Shown piece after piece: positions 52,756 to 62,253 of a DNA stretch of 64,000 nucleotides (position 1 is the first letter of the stretch; the number at the start of each line of letters is the position of its first letter). The notes under the pieces are model-generated. The model saw only the letters and a list, made by a program, of their open reading frames with translations. It was not told the DNA's origin and ran no database searches. The DNA lies in contig JAQBOG010000023.1 of the NCBI GenBank assembly GCA_028288165.1, positions 110,541 through 174,540 on the forward strand, written 5' to 3'. This DNA is from Sphingobacteriales bacterium (lineage in GTDB: Bacteria; Bacteroidota; Bacteroidia; Sphingobacteriales; Sphingobacteriaceae). A program made the translations under genes and the position numbers.

Positions 52756-52795
52756 AAATTAAGGGAACAGTTCGATGGATCTGTTCCCTTAATTT
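52756..52795. terminator. Bidirectional terminator between Kelch and aldo/keto reductase genes
   Basis: A perfect 15-bp stem, AAATTAAGGGAACAG and its complement, encloses a 10-nt loop. A/T ends allow use in both directions between convergent genes. Confidence 0.9.
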
Positions 52796-52814
52796 AAGTT
52801 CAGAAAAATTTATA

Positions 52815-53810
52815 TTATTTTAAGATTGTATTAATGGTAGCAATTTCTTCGTCAGAAAACTTATAGTTATCCAAACACTTAATGGAGTCAGTCACTTGAT
52901 CTGGTTTACTAACACCAATTAACACTGATGTAATTCTTGGATCTTTTATAACCCAAGCTAATGACATTTGTGCTAAAGTTTGGCCACGTTGCTTTGCAAG
53001 TTCATTCAACTGACGTACTCTGCTGATATTTTCTTCTGTTATTTGATTTTCTTCCATAGCGCCATTTCCTAAATTTCTGGCTGCTCTTGAGTTTTGCGGA
53101 ATTCCATCTAAATATTTATCGGTTAATAGACCTTGTGCTAATGGTGAGAATGGGATGCACCCAATTCCTTCTTCGTCTAAAACATCTACCAATCCGTTTT
53201 CAATCCACCTTTCAAACATGGAATATTTAGGCTGATGGATAATACATGGAGTGCCCAATCTTTTCAAGATATCACTCGCTTTTTTTGTTTCTTCAGGTTG
53301 ATAGCTTGATATGCCAACATAAAGTGCTTTACCTTGTCTAACTATCAAGTCAAGGGCGTTCATAGTCTCCTCGAGTGGTGTTTCAGGATCCGGGCGATGA
53401 TGATAGAAAATATCTACATAGTCAAGGTTCATGCGTTTTAAACTTTGATCTAAACTTGCAACCAGATATTTTTTAGAACCCCAATCCCCATATGGTCCAG
53501 GCCACATTCCATATCCTGCCTTGGATGAAATAATAAGTTCATCCCGGTGGTCACGGAAATCTTTTTGAAGAATTCTTCCAAAATTTTCTTCTGCAGATCC
53601 AGCCGGCTGACCGTAATTATTGGCTAAATCAAAATGTGTGATTCCGCTATCAAATGCCCGGCGAAGGATGGCTCTGCAATTTTCAAAAGGATCAATGTGA
53701 CCGAAATTATGCCACAATCCAAGTGAAACAGCAGATAATTTTAATCCGCTGTTGCCGCATCTGCGGTACTCCATTAAATCGTAACGTGTTGGATTAGGTA
53801 AGTAAGACAT
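52815..53810 (-). CDS. Aldo/keto reductase, YghZ/L-glyceraldehyde-3-phosphate reductase-like
   Basis: A 331-residue TIM-barrel NADPH reductase. Opening strands MEYRRCGNSGLKLSAVSLGLW are typical. The catalytic tetrad is visible as Asp in THFDLANNYG, Tyr in the same segment, Lys in IISSKAGYGMWPGPYG and His in IFYHHRPDPETP. GMWPGPYGDWGSKKYL is characteristic of the YghZ/AKR14 and Kv-beta-like group. The physiological aldehyde is uncertain. It is followed by a strong shared terminator. Confidence 0.92.
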   Translation of the reverse strand: MSYLPNPTRYDLMEYRRCGNSGLKLSAVSLGLWHNFGHIDPFENCRAILRRAFDSGITHFDLANNYGQPAGSAEENFGRILQKDFRDHRDELIISSKAGYGMWPGPYGDWGSKKYLVASLDQSLKRMNLDYVDIFYHHRPDPETPLEETMNALDLIVRQGKALYVGISSYQPEETKKASDILKRLGTPCIIHQPKYSMFERWIENGLVDVLDEEGIGCIPFSPLAQGLLTDKYLDGIPQNSRAARNLGNGAMEENQITEENISRVRQLNELAKQRGQTLAQMSLAWVIKDPRITSVLIGVSKPDQVTDSIKCLDNYKFSDEEIATINTILK

Positions 53811-53968
53811 TTTAAAATTAAGGGTTTCTAATTTAAAAGATAATGTATTTAATAAGTTATGGTCGGATTAGTTTGCTCCCTATCATATCTTTAATTTAAA
53901 AACAAAAAGATAATATGTAAGATAACTTTCCTCGCATCATTTGATACGATGAAGATTATACGAAAACT

Positions 53969-54856
53969 TTAAAGTAAGTTGCTTTTTATATAAGTGATAC
54001 TTTTGGTAATGCTATCGAAAGGAGAACCAGGTGTTTTATCTTGTTCCACAAAGAAATATTTTAATCCGGCCGTTTTAGCAGATGCCATAATTCTTTTAAA
54101 ATCTATCGTACCGTTACCAACTTCCGTAAAGGCTTTTTGAGGAGTATTATCCATGTCTTTCACATGCCATAAAGGGAACCTTCCTGGATTTTGATTGAAT
54201 AAAGCAACGGGATCTTTTCCAGCTCTAACAGCCCAATATAGATCCAGTTCCATTTTCACCAGGCTTTTATCGGTATTATTTAGCAATACATCATAAGGAA
54301 CCTGACCTTCATTTGTTTCAAATTCGAAATCATGGTTATGATAGCACATTTGAATACCGGCCTTCTTACATGTTTCTCCAGCTTTATTCAATTGATCAGC
54401 CAGATATTTATAATGGTCAATTCCACCTCGTTCGGCAGGAGATAACCAGGCACAAACCATATATTTAATACCTACAGCTGCTGCGTCATCAACTGCTTTA
54501 TCCCACCCGTGAAGCATGGTTCCTTGAACGTCCTGACCATTTTCTTTATCCTCGCCTAAACGATAATGGCCACTAGGAATGATTAAGCCGTTTTGTTTTA
54601 AAACATTTGCAAAGGCAGCAGGCTCCATCCCGTAAAATTTTTGAGTTCCGGTATAAGTAGCGCTTTCAACAGAGTTGAAACCAAGTTGAGCTATCCGTGC
54701 CAACGTGCCCGCCGGATCGCTTTGCATAGCATCTCTAACGGTATATAATTGCAGTCCAATGTATTTCTTATCGGTACAAGCAGGTAATGATGGTAAAATG
54801 AAGGCTCCTGCAGTCAAAAGCGAAGCCGACTTGATAAAACTTCTTCTGGTTGTCAT
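53969..54856 (-). CDS. Exported sugar phosphate isomerase/epimerase-like TIM-barrel protein
   Basis: A 295-residue protein of the AP_endonuc_2 (xylose isomerase-like) family. The N-terminus MTTRRSFIKSASLLTAGAF is a twin-arginine signal, ending in a lipobox-like LPAC, so it is probably exported by Tat and lipid-anchored. The barrel shows IGLQLYTVRDAM, CYHNHDFEFE and VKMELDLYWAVRAG, with metal-ligand His/Glu/Asp candidates, and LWHVKDMDN. Such proteins are common in Bacteroidota sugar loci. The reaction is unknown. Confidence 0.88.
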   Translation of the reverse strand: MTTRRSFIKSASLLTAGAFILPSLPACTDKKYIGLQLYTVRDAMQSDPAGTLARIAQLGFNSVESATYTGTQKFYGMEPAAFANVLKQNGLIIPSGHYRLGEDKENGQDVQGTMLHGWDKAVDDAAAVGIKYMVCAWLSPAERGGIDHYKYLADQLNKAGETCKKAGIQMCYHNHDFEFETNEGQVPYDVLLNNTDKSLVKMELDLYWAVRAGKDPVALFNQNPGRFPLWHVKDMDNTPQKAFTEVGNGTIDFKRIMASAKTAGLKYFFVEQDKTPGSPFDSITKSITYIKSNLL

Positions 54857-55310
54857 TTTTCTAGGGGTTAATTAAATATTGGTTAGTTTTTCGGTCTTTT
54901 GTAAAAGAGGTTTAAATGTAGGTATTATTAATAATACCAAATATATTGTCTTAATATCGTTATGAAAACAAGTGCAAATAATTTGTATTTTAAACATATT
55001 TAAGCTAAACTTTGAATTGTGTGCCTATGAATTTTATAGGCCGAATATTCAAAAAAACTCTTTTAACGTAGAAATATAGCTCTAAATAGCTTTTTTTAGA
55101 AATTTTTAGGCTAAAAACAGAGGTTCTTGAATCGATAAATTTGAAAACTCTAATTATTGATATTGTAATTTAAATAGTAAAACAATTAATGTATTTTAAT
55201 ATTTGCTAAAAATTACAGTAGTAATTTGAATAAATTGTAAAAAATGTTGAGCAATTTATAATTATCCCATAAAAACCGTAATTTAGGCAAAACTAATATT
55301 GTGTTATATA
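54857..55310. other. Divergent AT-rich region between the isomerase and gltB
   Basis: About 450 nt, AT-rich, with no coding remnant seen. It contains the isomerase promoter candidate. The gltB promoter is not clear; TAATATTG at 55294-55301 is a one-mismatch -7 box directly before the gene. Confidence 0.5.
54938..54945 (-). promoter_or_regulatory. Candidate promoter -7 box of the sugar isomerase gene
   Basis: On the minus strand TATATTTG matches TAnnTTTG exactly, with a TTTT run 19 nt upstream as a -33 element. The start codon is about 80 nt downstream. Confidence 0.45.
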
Positions 55311-58300
55311 ATGATTAATTCTGAAAACGATCAGCAGGGTTTGTATAACCCGGAGTTTGAACAAGACTCATGTGGAGTGGGATATATTTGCAACTTTAAA
55401 GGACGAAAATCACACAAGATAGTCTCTGATGCCCTTACCATTCTTGAGAATATGGAGCACAGAGGTGCATGTGGTTGTGATCCGGATTCTGGTGATGGAG
55501 CAGGAATTTTATTTCAAATTCCTCACGATTTATTTGTTGAAGAATGTAAAAAGGTTAATATTAAACTTCCAGAAGCTGGTAACTACGGTGTTGGAATGAT
55601 CTTTTTACCTAAAAAACCAACGGTTAAAGAAGCATGCCGTACAGCTATATATAAGGTAGCCGAAAAGCTAGGTTTAACAATATTAGGTTTTCGTAAGGTT
55701 CCAGTTAATGCAGCAGGTATAGGCGAGATGTCTCTATCAATGGAGCCAGATACTGAGCAATTATTTATCGCTAAGCCTGCTCATATTACAAATTCAGATG
55801 ATTTTGAAAGAAAGCTTTACGTTTTAAAAAGTTATATTAATAAAGCAGTTGCTGAAGCTAGTCCGGCTGCTGTTCAACAATTCTATATTTTATCATTCTC
55901 TAGTCGTATAATTATATATAAAGGTCAGTTCACCAGTCATCAGGTTAGAACTTATTTTGATGATTTAACAAATAGCAGCCTTACATCTGCGTTTGGAATG
56001 GTTCACTCCCGATTCTCTACAAACACTTTCCCTTCTTGGAGATTAGCTCAGCCGTTTAGATGCATTGCTCATAATGGTGAGATCAATACCTTAAAAGGAA
56101 ATTTGAATTGGTTCTATTCTGGTATTCGTTCTTTCGCTTCGCCATACTTTTCTAAAGAAGAAATGGATGTGATTTTACCGGTTATTGATAACAATCAATC
56201 TGATTCCGCTTGTTTAGATAACGTAGTAGAATTGCTTTTACATGCTGGCCGTTCATTGCCACATGTGATGATGATGTTAATACCGGAAGCATGGGATGGC
56301 AATGAACAAATGGATCCGTTGAAAAAAGCATTTTACGAGTATCATGCAACATTAATGGAGCCATGGGATGGTCCTGCCGCAATTACCTTTACAGATGGTA
56401 AATTAATTGGGGCTACACTTGATCGTAATGGTTTACGTCCATTAAGATACGTTACCACAAATGATGATCACATTATTGTAGCTTCAGAAGCTGGTGCATT
56501 ACCAATTGATGAGTCTACTGTTGTAAAAAAAGGTCGTTTACAACCTGGAAAAATCCTTGTTGTAGATATGGAGAAAGGCATTATCTTAAAAGATGAAGAA
56601 GTAAAACAACAAATCATTACTGCTCAACCTTATGCAGAATGGTTAGAAAATTATAAAATCAGATTAGAAGAGCTTCCTGAACCACGTGTTGCTTTTACTC
56701 AACTTTCAGCTGAATCAACTTTTAAATATCAACAAGTATTTGGATATTCTAGGGAAGATTTAGAAGTACTAATTAAAGCAATGGCTTTAGATAGTAAAGA
56801 GGCTTTAGGTTCAATGGGTACTGATATTCCGTTAGCCGTACTTTCTGACAGACCACAACACTTAGCAAACTATTTTAAACAACATTTTGCGCAGGTAACT
56901 AATCCACCAATCGACCCGATTCGTGAGAGATTGGTTATGAGTTTGGCAGGATTCGTTGGAAACAATGGAAACTTGTTGGATGAAGACAAAATGCATTGCC
57001 ATAGTTTGGCATTAGCTCAACCGGTTTTAACGAATGTTGAGTTAGAAAAAATTAGAAGTATTGATACTGGAACTTTCAACGCTAAAACATTACAAACGTA
57101 TTTCATGGCGGATGGTAAATCTGGAAGCCTACAAAGAGGGTTGGACAGATTGTGCCGTTATGCAGAAGATGCTGTTAATGATGGCTTCGAAGTATTGATT
57201 CTATCAGATCGTGCAATTGATTCTGAGCATGCTGCTATACCGTCTTTAATGGCAGTGTCAGCTGTTCATCATTACTTGATTAAGAAGGGATTACGTGGTG
57301 CTGTCGGAATCGTTGCTGAAGCTGGAGATGTTTGGGAAGTACACCATTTTGCTTGTTTAGTTGCATTCGGCGCTACTGCAGTAAATCCGTATTTGGCTTT
57401 AGCATCCATCCATAAAATGATGACAGATGGAACTATTGAAACCAATCTTGATTTTAAAGCTCTTACCAAGAATTATGTGAAATCTGTTTGTGATGGTTTG
57501 TTGAAGATCTTCTCTAAGATGGGAATCTCCACATTACAATCTTACCATGGTTCACAAGTTTTCGAAATTGTTGGTATTCAGCAAGCAGTAATTGATCAAT
57601 ACTTTACCGGTGCTGTTACACGTATTGAAGGTTTAGGTTTAGATGAGATTGCTCATGAAGCGCTACTGAAACACTTCAGCGGCTTCAAACATAAAAACAT
57701 TGGTGCAACTAGTAAGTTACTACCTGAAGGTGGTATTTATCAGTGGAAACGTAGGGGCGAAGCTCACTTGTTTAATCCACAAACCGTTCACTTATTACAA
57801 CACTCAACCCGAACAAACAACTACGAAGTTTATAAAAATTACGCTAAACTAGTTAATAATCAATCGGATACGATGTATACTATCCGTGGTTTGTTAGACT
57901 TTGTTCATCACCGCCCATCTGTACCTTTAGAAGAGGTAGAACCAATTGAAGCAATCATGAAGCGTTTTGCGACAGGTGCCATGTCATTTGGATCAATCTC
58001 TCACGAGGCTCATAGTACTTTAGCTATCGCGATGAATCGTATCGGTGCAAAAAGTAACACCGGTGAAGGTGGTGAAGATGAAATTAGATATCAAACATTG
58101 CCTAACGGCGATTCAATGCGTTCATCTATTAAACAAATTGCATCCGCTCGTTTTGGTGTTACTGCAAATTATTTGGCTAATGCCGATGAATTGCAAATTA
58201 AAATGGCTCAAGGTGCTAAGCCTGGTGAAGGTGGACAATTGCCTGGTCATAAAGTAGATGATTGGATTGCAAGAGTTCGTCACGCAACACCAGGAGTTGG

Positions 58301-59840
58301 TTTAATTTCTCCTCCACCACATCATGATATTTATTCAATTGAGGATTTGGCTCAGTTGATCTATGATTTGAAAAATGCAAACCGCCATGCTCGTATCAGT
58401 GTAAAACTAGTATCTAAAGCTGGTGTGGGTACCATTTCTGCCGGTGTAGCGAAAGCTCATGCTGATGTAATACTTATCGCTGGATATGATGGTGGTACAG
58501 GTGCATCTCCACTTACTTCCATTGTTCACGCAGGTTTACCTTGGGAGCTTGGATTAGCGGAGGCACAGCAAACATTGGTTAAAAATAAACTAAGAAGCCG
58601 TGTAGTTTTGCAAGCTGATGGTCAGATGAAAACTGGTAGAGACATAGCAATCGCTGCTCTCCTTGGAGCAGAAGAATGGGGTGTTGCAACCGCTGCATTA
58701 GTTGCTGGTGGTTGTATTATGATGCGTAAGTGTCATTTAAATACTTGTCCGGTTGGAGTAGCTACACAAGATCCTGATTTAAGAAAACTATTTACAGGTA
58801 AGCCAGAGCACATCGTAAACTTATTCAAATTTATTGCTGAAGAATTACGTGAGATCATGGCAGATTTAGGTTTCAGAACCATAAATGAAATGGTTGGTCG
58901 TTCACACTTCTTGAAACTTCGTGAAGATATCGATCATTGGAAAGTTAAAAACATTGACTTGTCAGGCTTACTTTATACTATGGAGAATCCTTCTGGGTTA
59001 ACTCTGTATAATAGTGAGAGCCAGGATCATGGAATCAGTGATGTTTTAGATTGGAAACTTTTAGAGGCTGCTAAAGCTGCTATTGAATCAAAAATTCCCG
59101 TTTTTGGAACTTTTGATATTATTAATATCGACCGTACAACCGGAACCATATTATCCCACGAAATTACTAAGAAATATCAATCTGCAGGTTTACCTGATAA
59201 TACGATCAATTTTAAATTCAAGGGTTCCGCTGGTCAAAGTTTTGGTGCGTTCTGTACTAAAGGCTTATCGTTTGAATTGATGGGTGAAGCGAATGACTAC
59301 GTTGGAAAAGGTTTATCTGGAGCACAATTAGCAATTTATCCTGCTAAGAATGTAACGTTCATCCCTCATGAAAACATGATTATTGGTAACGTTGCACTTT
59401 ACGGAGCAACTTCTGGTGAAGTATTTATAAGAGGTCAGGCAGGTGAACGTTTCGCAGTTAGAAACTCTGGTGCTACAGCTGTTGTTGAAGGTGTTGGAGA
59501 TCATGGTTGTGAATACATGACTGGTGGGCGAGCTTTAATTCTTGGTAAAACCGGAAGAAACTTTGCAGCTGGTATGAGTGGTGGATTAGCATGGGTCTAT
59601 GATCCAGAAAAGGAATTCCCTATAAATTGTAATTGTGAAATGGTTGATTTAGATCCATTATCATCAGAAGATGAAGATGCAATTATCAAGTTATTGCGCA
59701 AGCATGTTCAACTTACAGAAAGCCATATTGCAAAATTCATTCTTGATAATTGGAAAGAAGAGTCAGCATCATTTGTTAAAGTATTCCCTAAAGAATACAA
59801 ACGCGTTTTACAACAGAATCAGGTTAAACAATCAGTATAA
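55311..59840 (+). CDS. gltB: Glutamate synthase large subunit
   Basis: A 1509-residue GOGAT alpha subunit. Residue Cys21 (EQDSCGVGYIC) becomes the N-terminal nucleophile of the class II amidotransferase after removal of a 20-residue propeptide. The central domain, the FMN/FMN-binding synthase domain (GEGGQLPGHKVDDWIA; GYDGGTGASPL) and the 3Fe-4S cysteines (RKCHLNTCPVGVATQD) follow, with a C-terminal GXGXG beta-helix. It makes glutamate from glutamine and 2-oxoglutarate. The ATG at 55311 is used; a TTG four codons earlier is in frame but unlikely. gltD follows after 6 nt. Confidence 0.97.
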   Translation: MINSENDQQGLYNPEFEQDSCGVGYICNFKGRKSHKIVSDALTILENMEHRGACGCDPDSGDGAGILFQIPHDLFVEECKKVNIKLPEAGNYGVGMIFLPKKPTVKEACRTAIYKVAEKLGLTILGFRKVPVNAAGIGEMSLSMEPDTEQLFIAKPAHITNSDDFERKLYVLKSYINKAVAEASPAAVQQFYILSFSSRIIIYKGQFTSHQVRTYFDDLTNSSLTSAFGMVHSRFSTNTFPSWRLAQPFRCIAHNGEINTLKGNLNWFYSGIRSFASPYFSKEEMDVILPVIDNNQSDSACLDNVVELLLHAGRSLPHVMMMLIPEAWDGNEQMDPLKKAFYEYHATLMEPWDGPAAITFTDGKLIGATLDRNGLRPLRYVTTNDDHIIVASEAGALPIDESTVVKKGRLQPGKILVVDMEKGIILKDEEVKQQIITAQPYAEWLENYKIRLEELPEPRVAFTQLSAESTFKYQQVFGYSREDLEVLIKAMALDSKEALGSMGTDIPLAVLSDRPQHLANYFKQHFAQVTNPPIDPIRERLVMSLAGFVGNNGNLLDEDKMHCHSLALAQPVLTNVELEKIRSIDTGTFNAKTLQTYFMADGKSGSLQRGLDRLCRYAEDAVNDGFEVLILSDRAIDSEHAAIPSLMAVSAVHHYLIKKGLRGAVGIVAEAGDVWEVHHFACLVAFGATAVNPYLALASIHKMMTDGTIETNLDFKALTKNYVKSVCDGLLKIFSKMGISTLQSYHGSQVFEIVGIQQAVIDQYFTGAVTRIEGLGLDEIAHEALLKHFSGFKHKNIGATSKLLPEGGIYQWKRRGEAHLFNPQTVHLLQHSTRTNNYEVYKNYAKLVNNQSDTMYTIRGLLDFVHHRPSVPLEEVEPIEAIMKRFATGAMSFGSISHEAHSTLAIAMNRIGAKSNTGEGGEDEIRYQTLPNGDSMRSSIKQIASARFGVTANYLANADELQIKMAQGAKPGEGGQLPGHKVDDWIARVRHATPGVGLISPPPHHDIYSIEDLAQLIYDLKNANRHARISVKLVSKAGVGTISAGVAKAHADVILIAGYDGGTGASPLTSIVHAGLPWELGLAEAQQTLVKNKLRSRVVLQADGQMKTGRDIAIAALLGAEEWGVATAALVAGGCIMMRKCHLNTCPVGVATQDPDLRKLFTGKPEHIVNLFKFIAEELREIMADLGFRTINEMVGRSHFLKLREDIDHWKVKNIDLSGLLYTMENPSGLTLYNSESQDHGISDVLDWKLLEAAKAAIESKIPVFGTFDIINIDRTTGTILSHEITKKYQSAGLPDNTINFKFKGSAGQSFGAFCTKGLSFELMGEANDYVGKGLSGAQLAIYPAKNVTFIPHENMIIGNVALYGATSGEVFIRGQAGERFAVRNSGATAVVEGVGDHGCEYMTGGRALILGKTGRNFAAGMSGGLAWVYDPEKEFPINCNCEMVDLDPLSSEDEDAIIKLLRKHVQLTESHIAKFILDNWKEESASFVKVFPKEYKRVLQQNQVKQSV

Positions 59841-59846
59841 TTAATA

Positions 59847-61322
59847 ATGGGAAAAGTTACAGGATTTAAAGAGTTTGATAGAAAATTACCTTCAAAATTA
59901 GCACCTGAGGAACGAATAAATAACTACAATGAGTTTGAAAAATTATATACTGAACAAGAATTAAATCATCAGGCAGCACGCTGTATGGATTGCGGAGTTC
60001 CGTTTTGCCATTCAGGTTGCCCGCTTGGTAATGTAATTCCAGAGTTCAATGATGCAGTATATGAAGCAAAGTGGGAAGAGGCCTATTTAATATTAGCTTC
60101 TACCAATAATTTTCCTGAGTTTACTGGTCGTATTTGCCCTGCACCATGTGAATCTGCCTGTGTGTTAGGAATTAATAAACCTCCTGTTGCAATCGAAGAA
60201 ATAGAAAAGCATATTATTGAGATTGCTTACCAAAAAGGTTATGTTAAGCCTAATGCTCCATTAATTCGTACAGGAAAAACTGTGGCTGTGGTTGGTTCTG
60301 GTCCTGCTGGATTAGCTGCAGCTGCTCAATTAAATAAAGTTGGCCATACGGTTAAGGTTTTTGAACGTGATGACAAACCAGGTGGTTTATTACGCTTTGG
60401 TATCCCTGATTTTAAATTAGAAAAATCAGTTGTTGAGCGCCGTGTGAAGATTATGGAAGAAGAAGGTGTTCAATTTATTTGCAATACCGAAGTTGGTAAA
60501 GATGGTGATGTTCAGGAGTTTATTAAAGAATATGATGCAGTAGTGTTGGCCGGCGGTTCAACTATACCAAGAAATTTATCTGCCGAAGGCCGTGAGATTA
60601 AAGGAACTTACTTTGCAATGGAGTTCTTGAAACAACAAAATAAGACGGTTAGTAACATCTCTTTTTCTGACGAGCGTATTTTAGCTACCGGCAAAGATGT
60701 AGTGGTAATTGGTGGTGGAGATACAGGTTCGGATTGTGTCGGAACCTCTAACAGACAAGGCGCAAAATCTATTAAGCAATTTGAACTAATGGTTCAGCCT
60801 CCGAAAGAGCGTACTGCAAATATGCCTTGGCCAACCTATCCAATGGTGTTAAAAACAACCAGCTCTCACGAAGAAGGTTGCGACCGCTTTTGGGGAATTA
60901 ATACTAAGAAACTTATTGGTGATGAAAATGGCAATCTGAAAGCCATTGTGATTTCTGATGTGAGCTGGGAGTTAGATGGTTTTGGTCGGCCCATTAAATT
61001 TAACGAAGCTGAAGGATCAGAACGTGAAATTCCATGTCAATTATTATTACTTGCCATGGGATTCCTTCATCCTCAACACCAAGGTTTACTTGAAAAAGCA
61101 GGCGTTGAATTAGATGAGCGTGGAAACGTGAAAGCTAAAGAAGGTTTGTATAAAACTAATCTTCCTAATGTTTTTGCTGCTGGCGATATGCGTCGTGGGC
61201 AATCATTGGTTGTTTGGGCAATATCTGAAGGAAGAGAAGCAGCCCGGAAAGTTGATGAATACTTAATGGGATCTACTTTATTACCAAGTAAAGATCGAGT
61301 TAGCGTTCCTGCTACTTTTTAG
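59847..61322 (+). CDS. gltD: Glutamate synthase small subunit
   Basis: A 491-residue GOGAT beta subunit, which feeds electrons from NADPH to GltB. N-terminal cysteine clusters for two 4Fe-4S centres are CMDCGVPFCHSGCPLGN and CPAPCESACVLGI. The FAD site VVGSGPAGLAAAAQLN and the NADPH site VVIGGGDTGSDCVG follow, and the end has NVFAAGDMRRGQSLVVWAI. Full length. It is translated with gltB from one operon (6-nt gap) and followed by a terminator. Confidence 0.97.
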   Translation: MGKVTGFKEFDRKLPSKLAPEERINNYNEFEKLYTEQELNHQAARCMDCGVPFCHSGCPLGNVIPEFNDAVYEAKWEEAYLILASTNNFPEFTGRICPAPCESACVLGINKPPVAIEEIEKHIIEIAYQKGYVKPNAPLIRTGKTVAVVGSGPAGLAAAAQLNKVGHTVKVFERDDKPGGLLRFGIPDFKLEKSVVERRVKIMEEEGVQFICNTEVGKDGDVQEFIKEYDAVVLAGGSTIPRNLSAEGREIKGTYFAMEFLKQQNKTVSNISFSDERILATGKDVVVIGGGDTGSDCVGTSNRQGAKSIKQFELMVQPPKERTANMPWPTYPMVLKTTSSHEEGCDRFWGINTKKLIGDENGNLKAIVISDVSWELDGFGRPIKFNEAEGSEREIPCQLLLLAMGFLHPQHQGLLEKAGVELDERGNVKAKEGLYKTNLPNVFAAGDMRRGQSLVVWAISEGREAARKVDEYLMGSTLLPSKDRVSVPATF

Positions 61323-61341
61323 ATAAATCCTATAAATATTA

Positions 61342-61381
61342 AATCCAGTTGAACTTGGTTTCAACTGGATTATTTTATTTT
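61342..61381. terminator. Terminator between gltD and the convergent methyltransferase gene
   Basis: AATCCAGTTGAA (61342-61353) pairs perfectly with TTCAACTGGATT (61360-61371) across a 6-nt loop, followed by ATTTTATTTT. Confidence 0.88.
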
Positions 61382-61395
61382 AGCGTTTTTCTTTT

Positions 61396-61941
61396 TCAAC
61401 TATCTCTTTTCGCTAATTTCAATTTAGAGAAGAAATCCCACAGAACGATACCTGCTGATATCACTATATTAAACGAATGTTTTGTTCCGAACTGTGGGAT
61501 CTCAATGCAAGTATCTATTATCTTCATTGCTTCTTCACTTACACCATTTACTTCATTCCCGAATATTAAGGCAAATTTTTCATTTGAATTCGGTTGGAAA
61601 TTATTTAACATCACACTATTAACAGCTTGTTCAATGGCAATAATTTTGTAGCCTGCTGCTTTTACTTCAGTAATAACTTCTAGTATATTGTTATTGTAGA
61701 CCCAATCAATAGACTGAGTAGCGCCCAATGCAGTTTTTTCTATTTCGCGATGAGGTGGTTGGGCGGTAATACCGCAGAGATAAATTTTTTCTACTGCAAA
61801 TCCATCCGATGTTCTGAAAATAGAACCAACATTGTGCATACTTCTGACACTGTCAAGAATTACAATAACGGGTAATTTATCCTGTTTTTTAAATTCCTCT
61901 ACGTCCACACGATTCAGGTCTTCTAACTTCAATTTTTGCAT
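61396..61941 (-). CDS. SpoU/TrmH family RNA 2'-O-methyltransferase
   Basis: A 181-residue SPOUT methyltransferase. Motif 1 MHNVGSIFRTSDGF, motif 2 ALIFGNEVNGVS and motif 3 IPQFGTKHSFNIVISAGIVL form the trefoil-knot SAM site. It has no extra RNA-binding domain, as in TrmH- or TrmL-like short members; the target RNA is unknown. The start at 61941 (MQKLKLEDLNRV) is chosen because the longer frame upstream runs into dispersed repeat copy D and gives Cys/Arg-rich sequence unlike the family. Confidence 0.88.
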   Translation of the reverse strand: MQKLKLEDLNRVDVEEFKKQDKLPVIVILDSVRSMHNVGSIFRTSDGFAVEKIYLCGITAQPPHREIEKTALGATQSIDWVYNNNILEVITEVKAAGYKIIAIEQAVNSVMLNNFQPNSNEKFALIFGNEVNGVSEEAMKIIDTCIEIPQFGTKHSFNIVISAGIVLWDFFSKLKLAKRDS

Positions 61942-62002
61942 TTGGTAAAAGTACAAATTGCATAGCTTTGTTTGAAAACGACATGTTGATTGTTTTCGAT
62001 TT

Positions 62003-62080
62003 GCGTCAGGGATTGCAATGGAAATCCTTTTTGCTTTCTCCAAGCAAAAAGATTGAAATGGAAAGCCCGCCCGGACGCCC
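62003..62080 (+). repeat. Structured dispersed repeat, copy D
   Basis: Outer arms GCGTC/GACGC; 5' box GGGATTGCAATGGAAATCC; inner hairpin TTTTTGCTT/AAGCAAAAA with loop TCTCC; 3' box GATTGAAATGGAAAGCCC. It lies between the divergent methyltransferase and prfC genes. Confidence 0.9.
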
Positions 62081-62145
62081 AGAATACATTTTATACACTC
62101 CTTAAGAATTTACTATAACAGCATTTACAATCTTTAACAAATAGC

Positions 62146-62153
62146 TATATTTG
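62146..62153 (+). promoter_or_regulatory. Candidate prfC promoter -7 box
   Basis: TATATTTG matches TAnnTTTG exactly, with TTT at -33 after a 19-nt spacer. Transcription would begin near 62160, leaving a leader of about 94 nt that opens with a 14-codon frame (ATG at 62161). Confidence 0.5.
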
Positions 62154-62253
62154 CACCCTCATGAAGCTAGGCATACCTATCTATTTCCAACTTTGGTTCT
62201 TTTAGCTCAATTTTTGAATTTATCTTATATCGCATTAGCGAACAGCATTTCAT

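Noticed and set aside
61942..62043. N-terminal extension of the SpoU methyltransferase
   Set aside because: It overlaps repeat copy D, encodes Cys/Arg-rich sequence unlike the family, and a good ATG lies at 61941.
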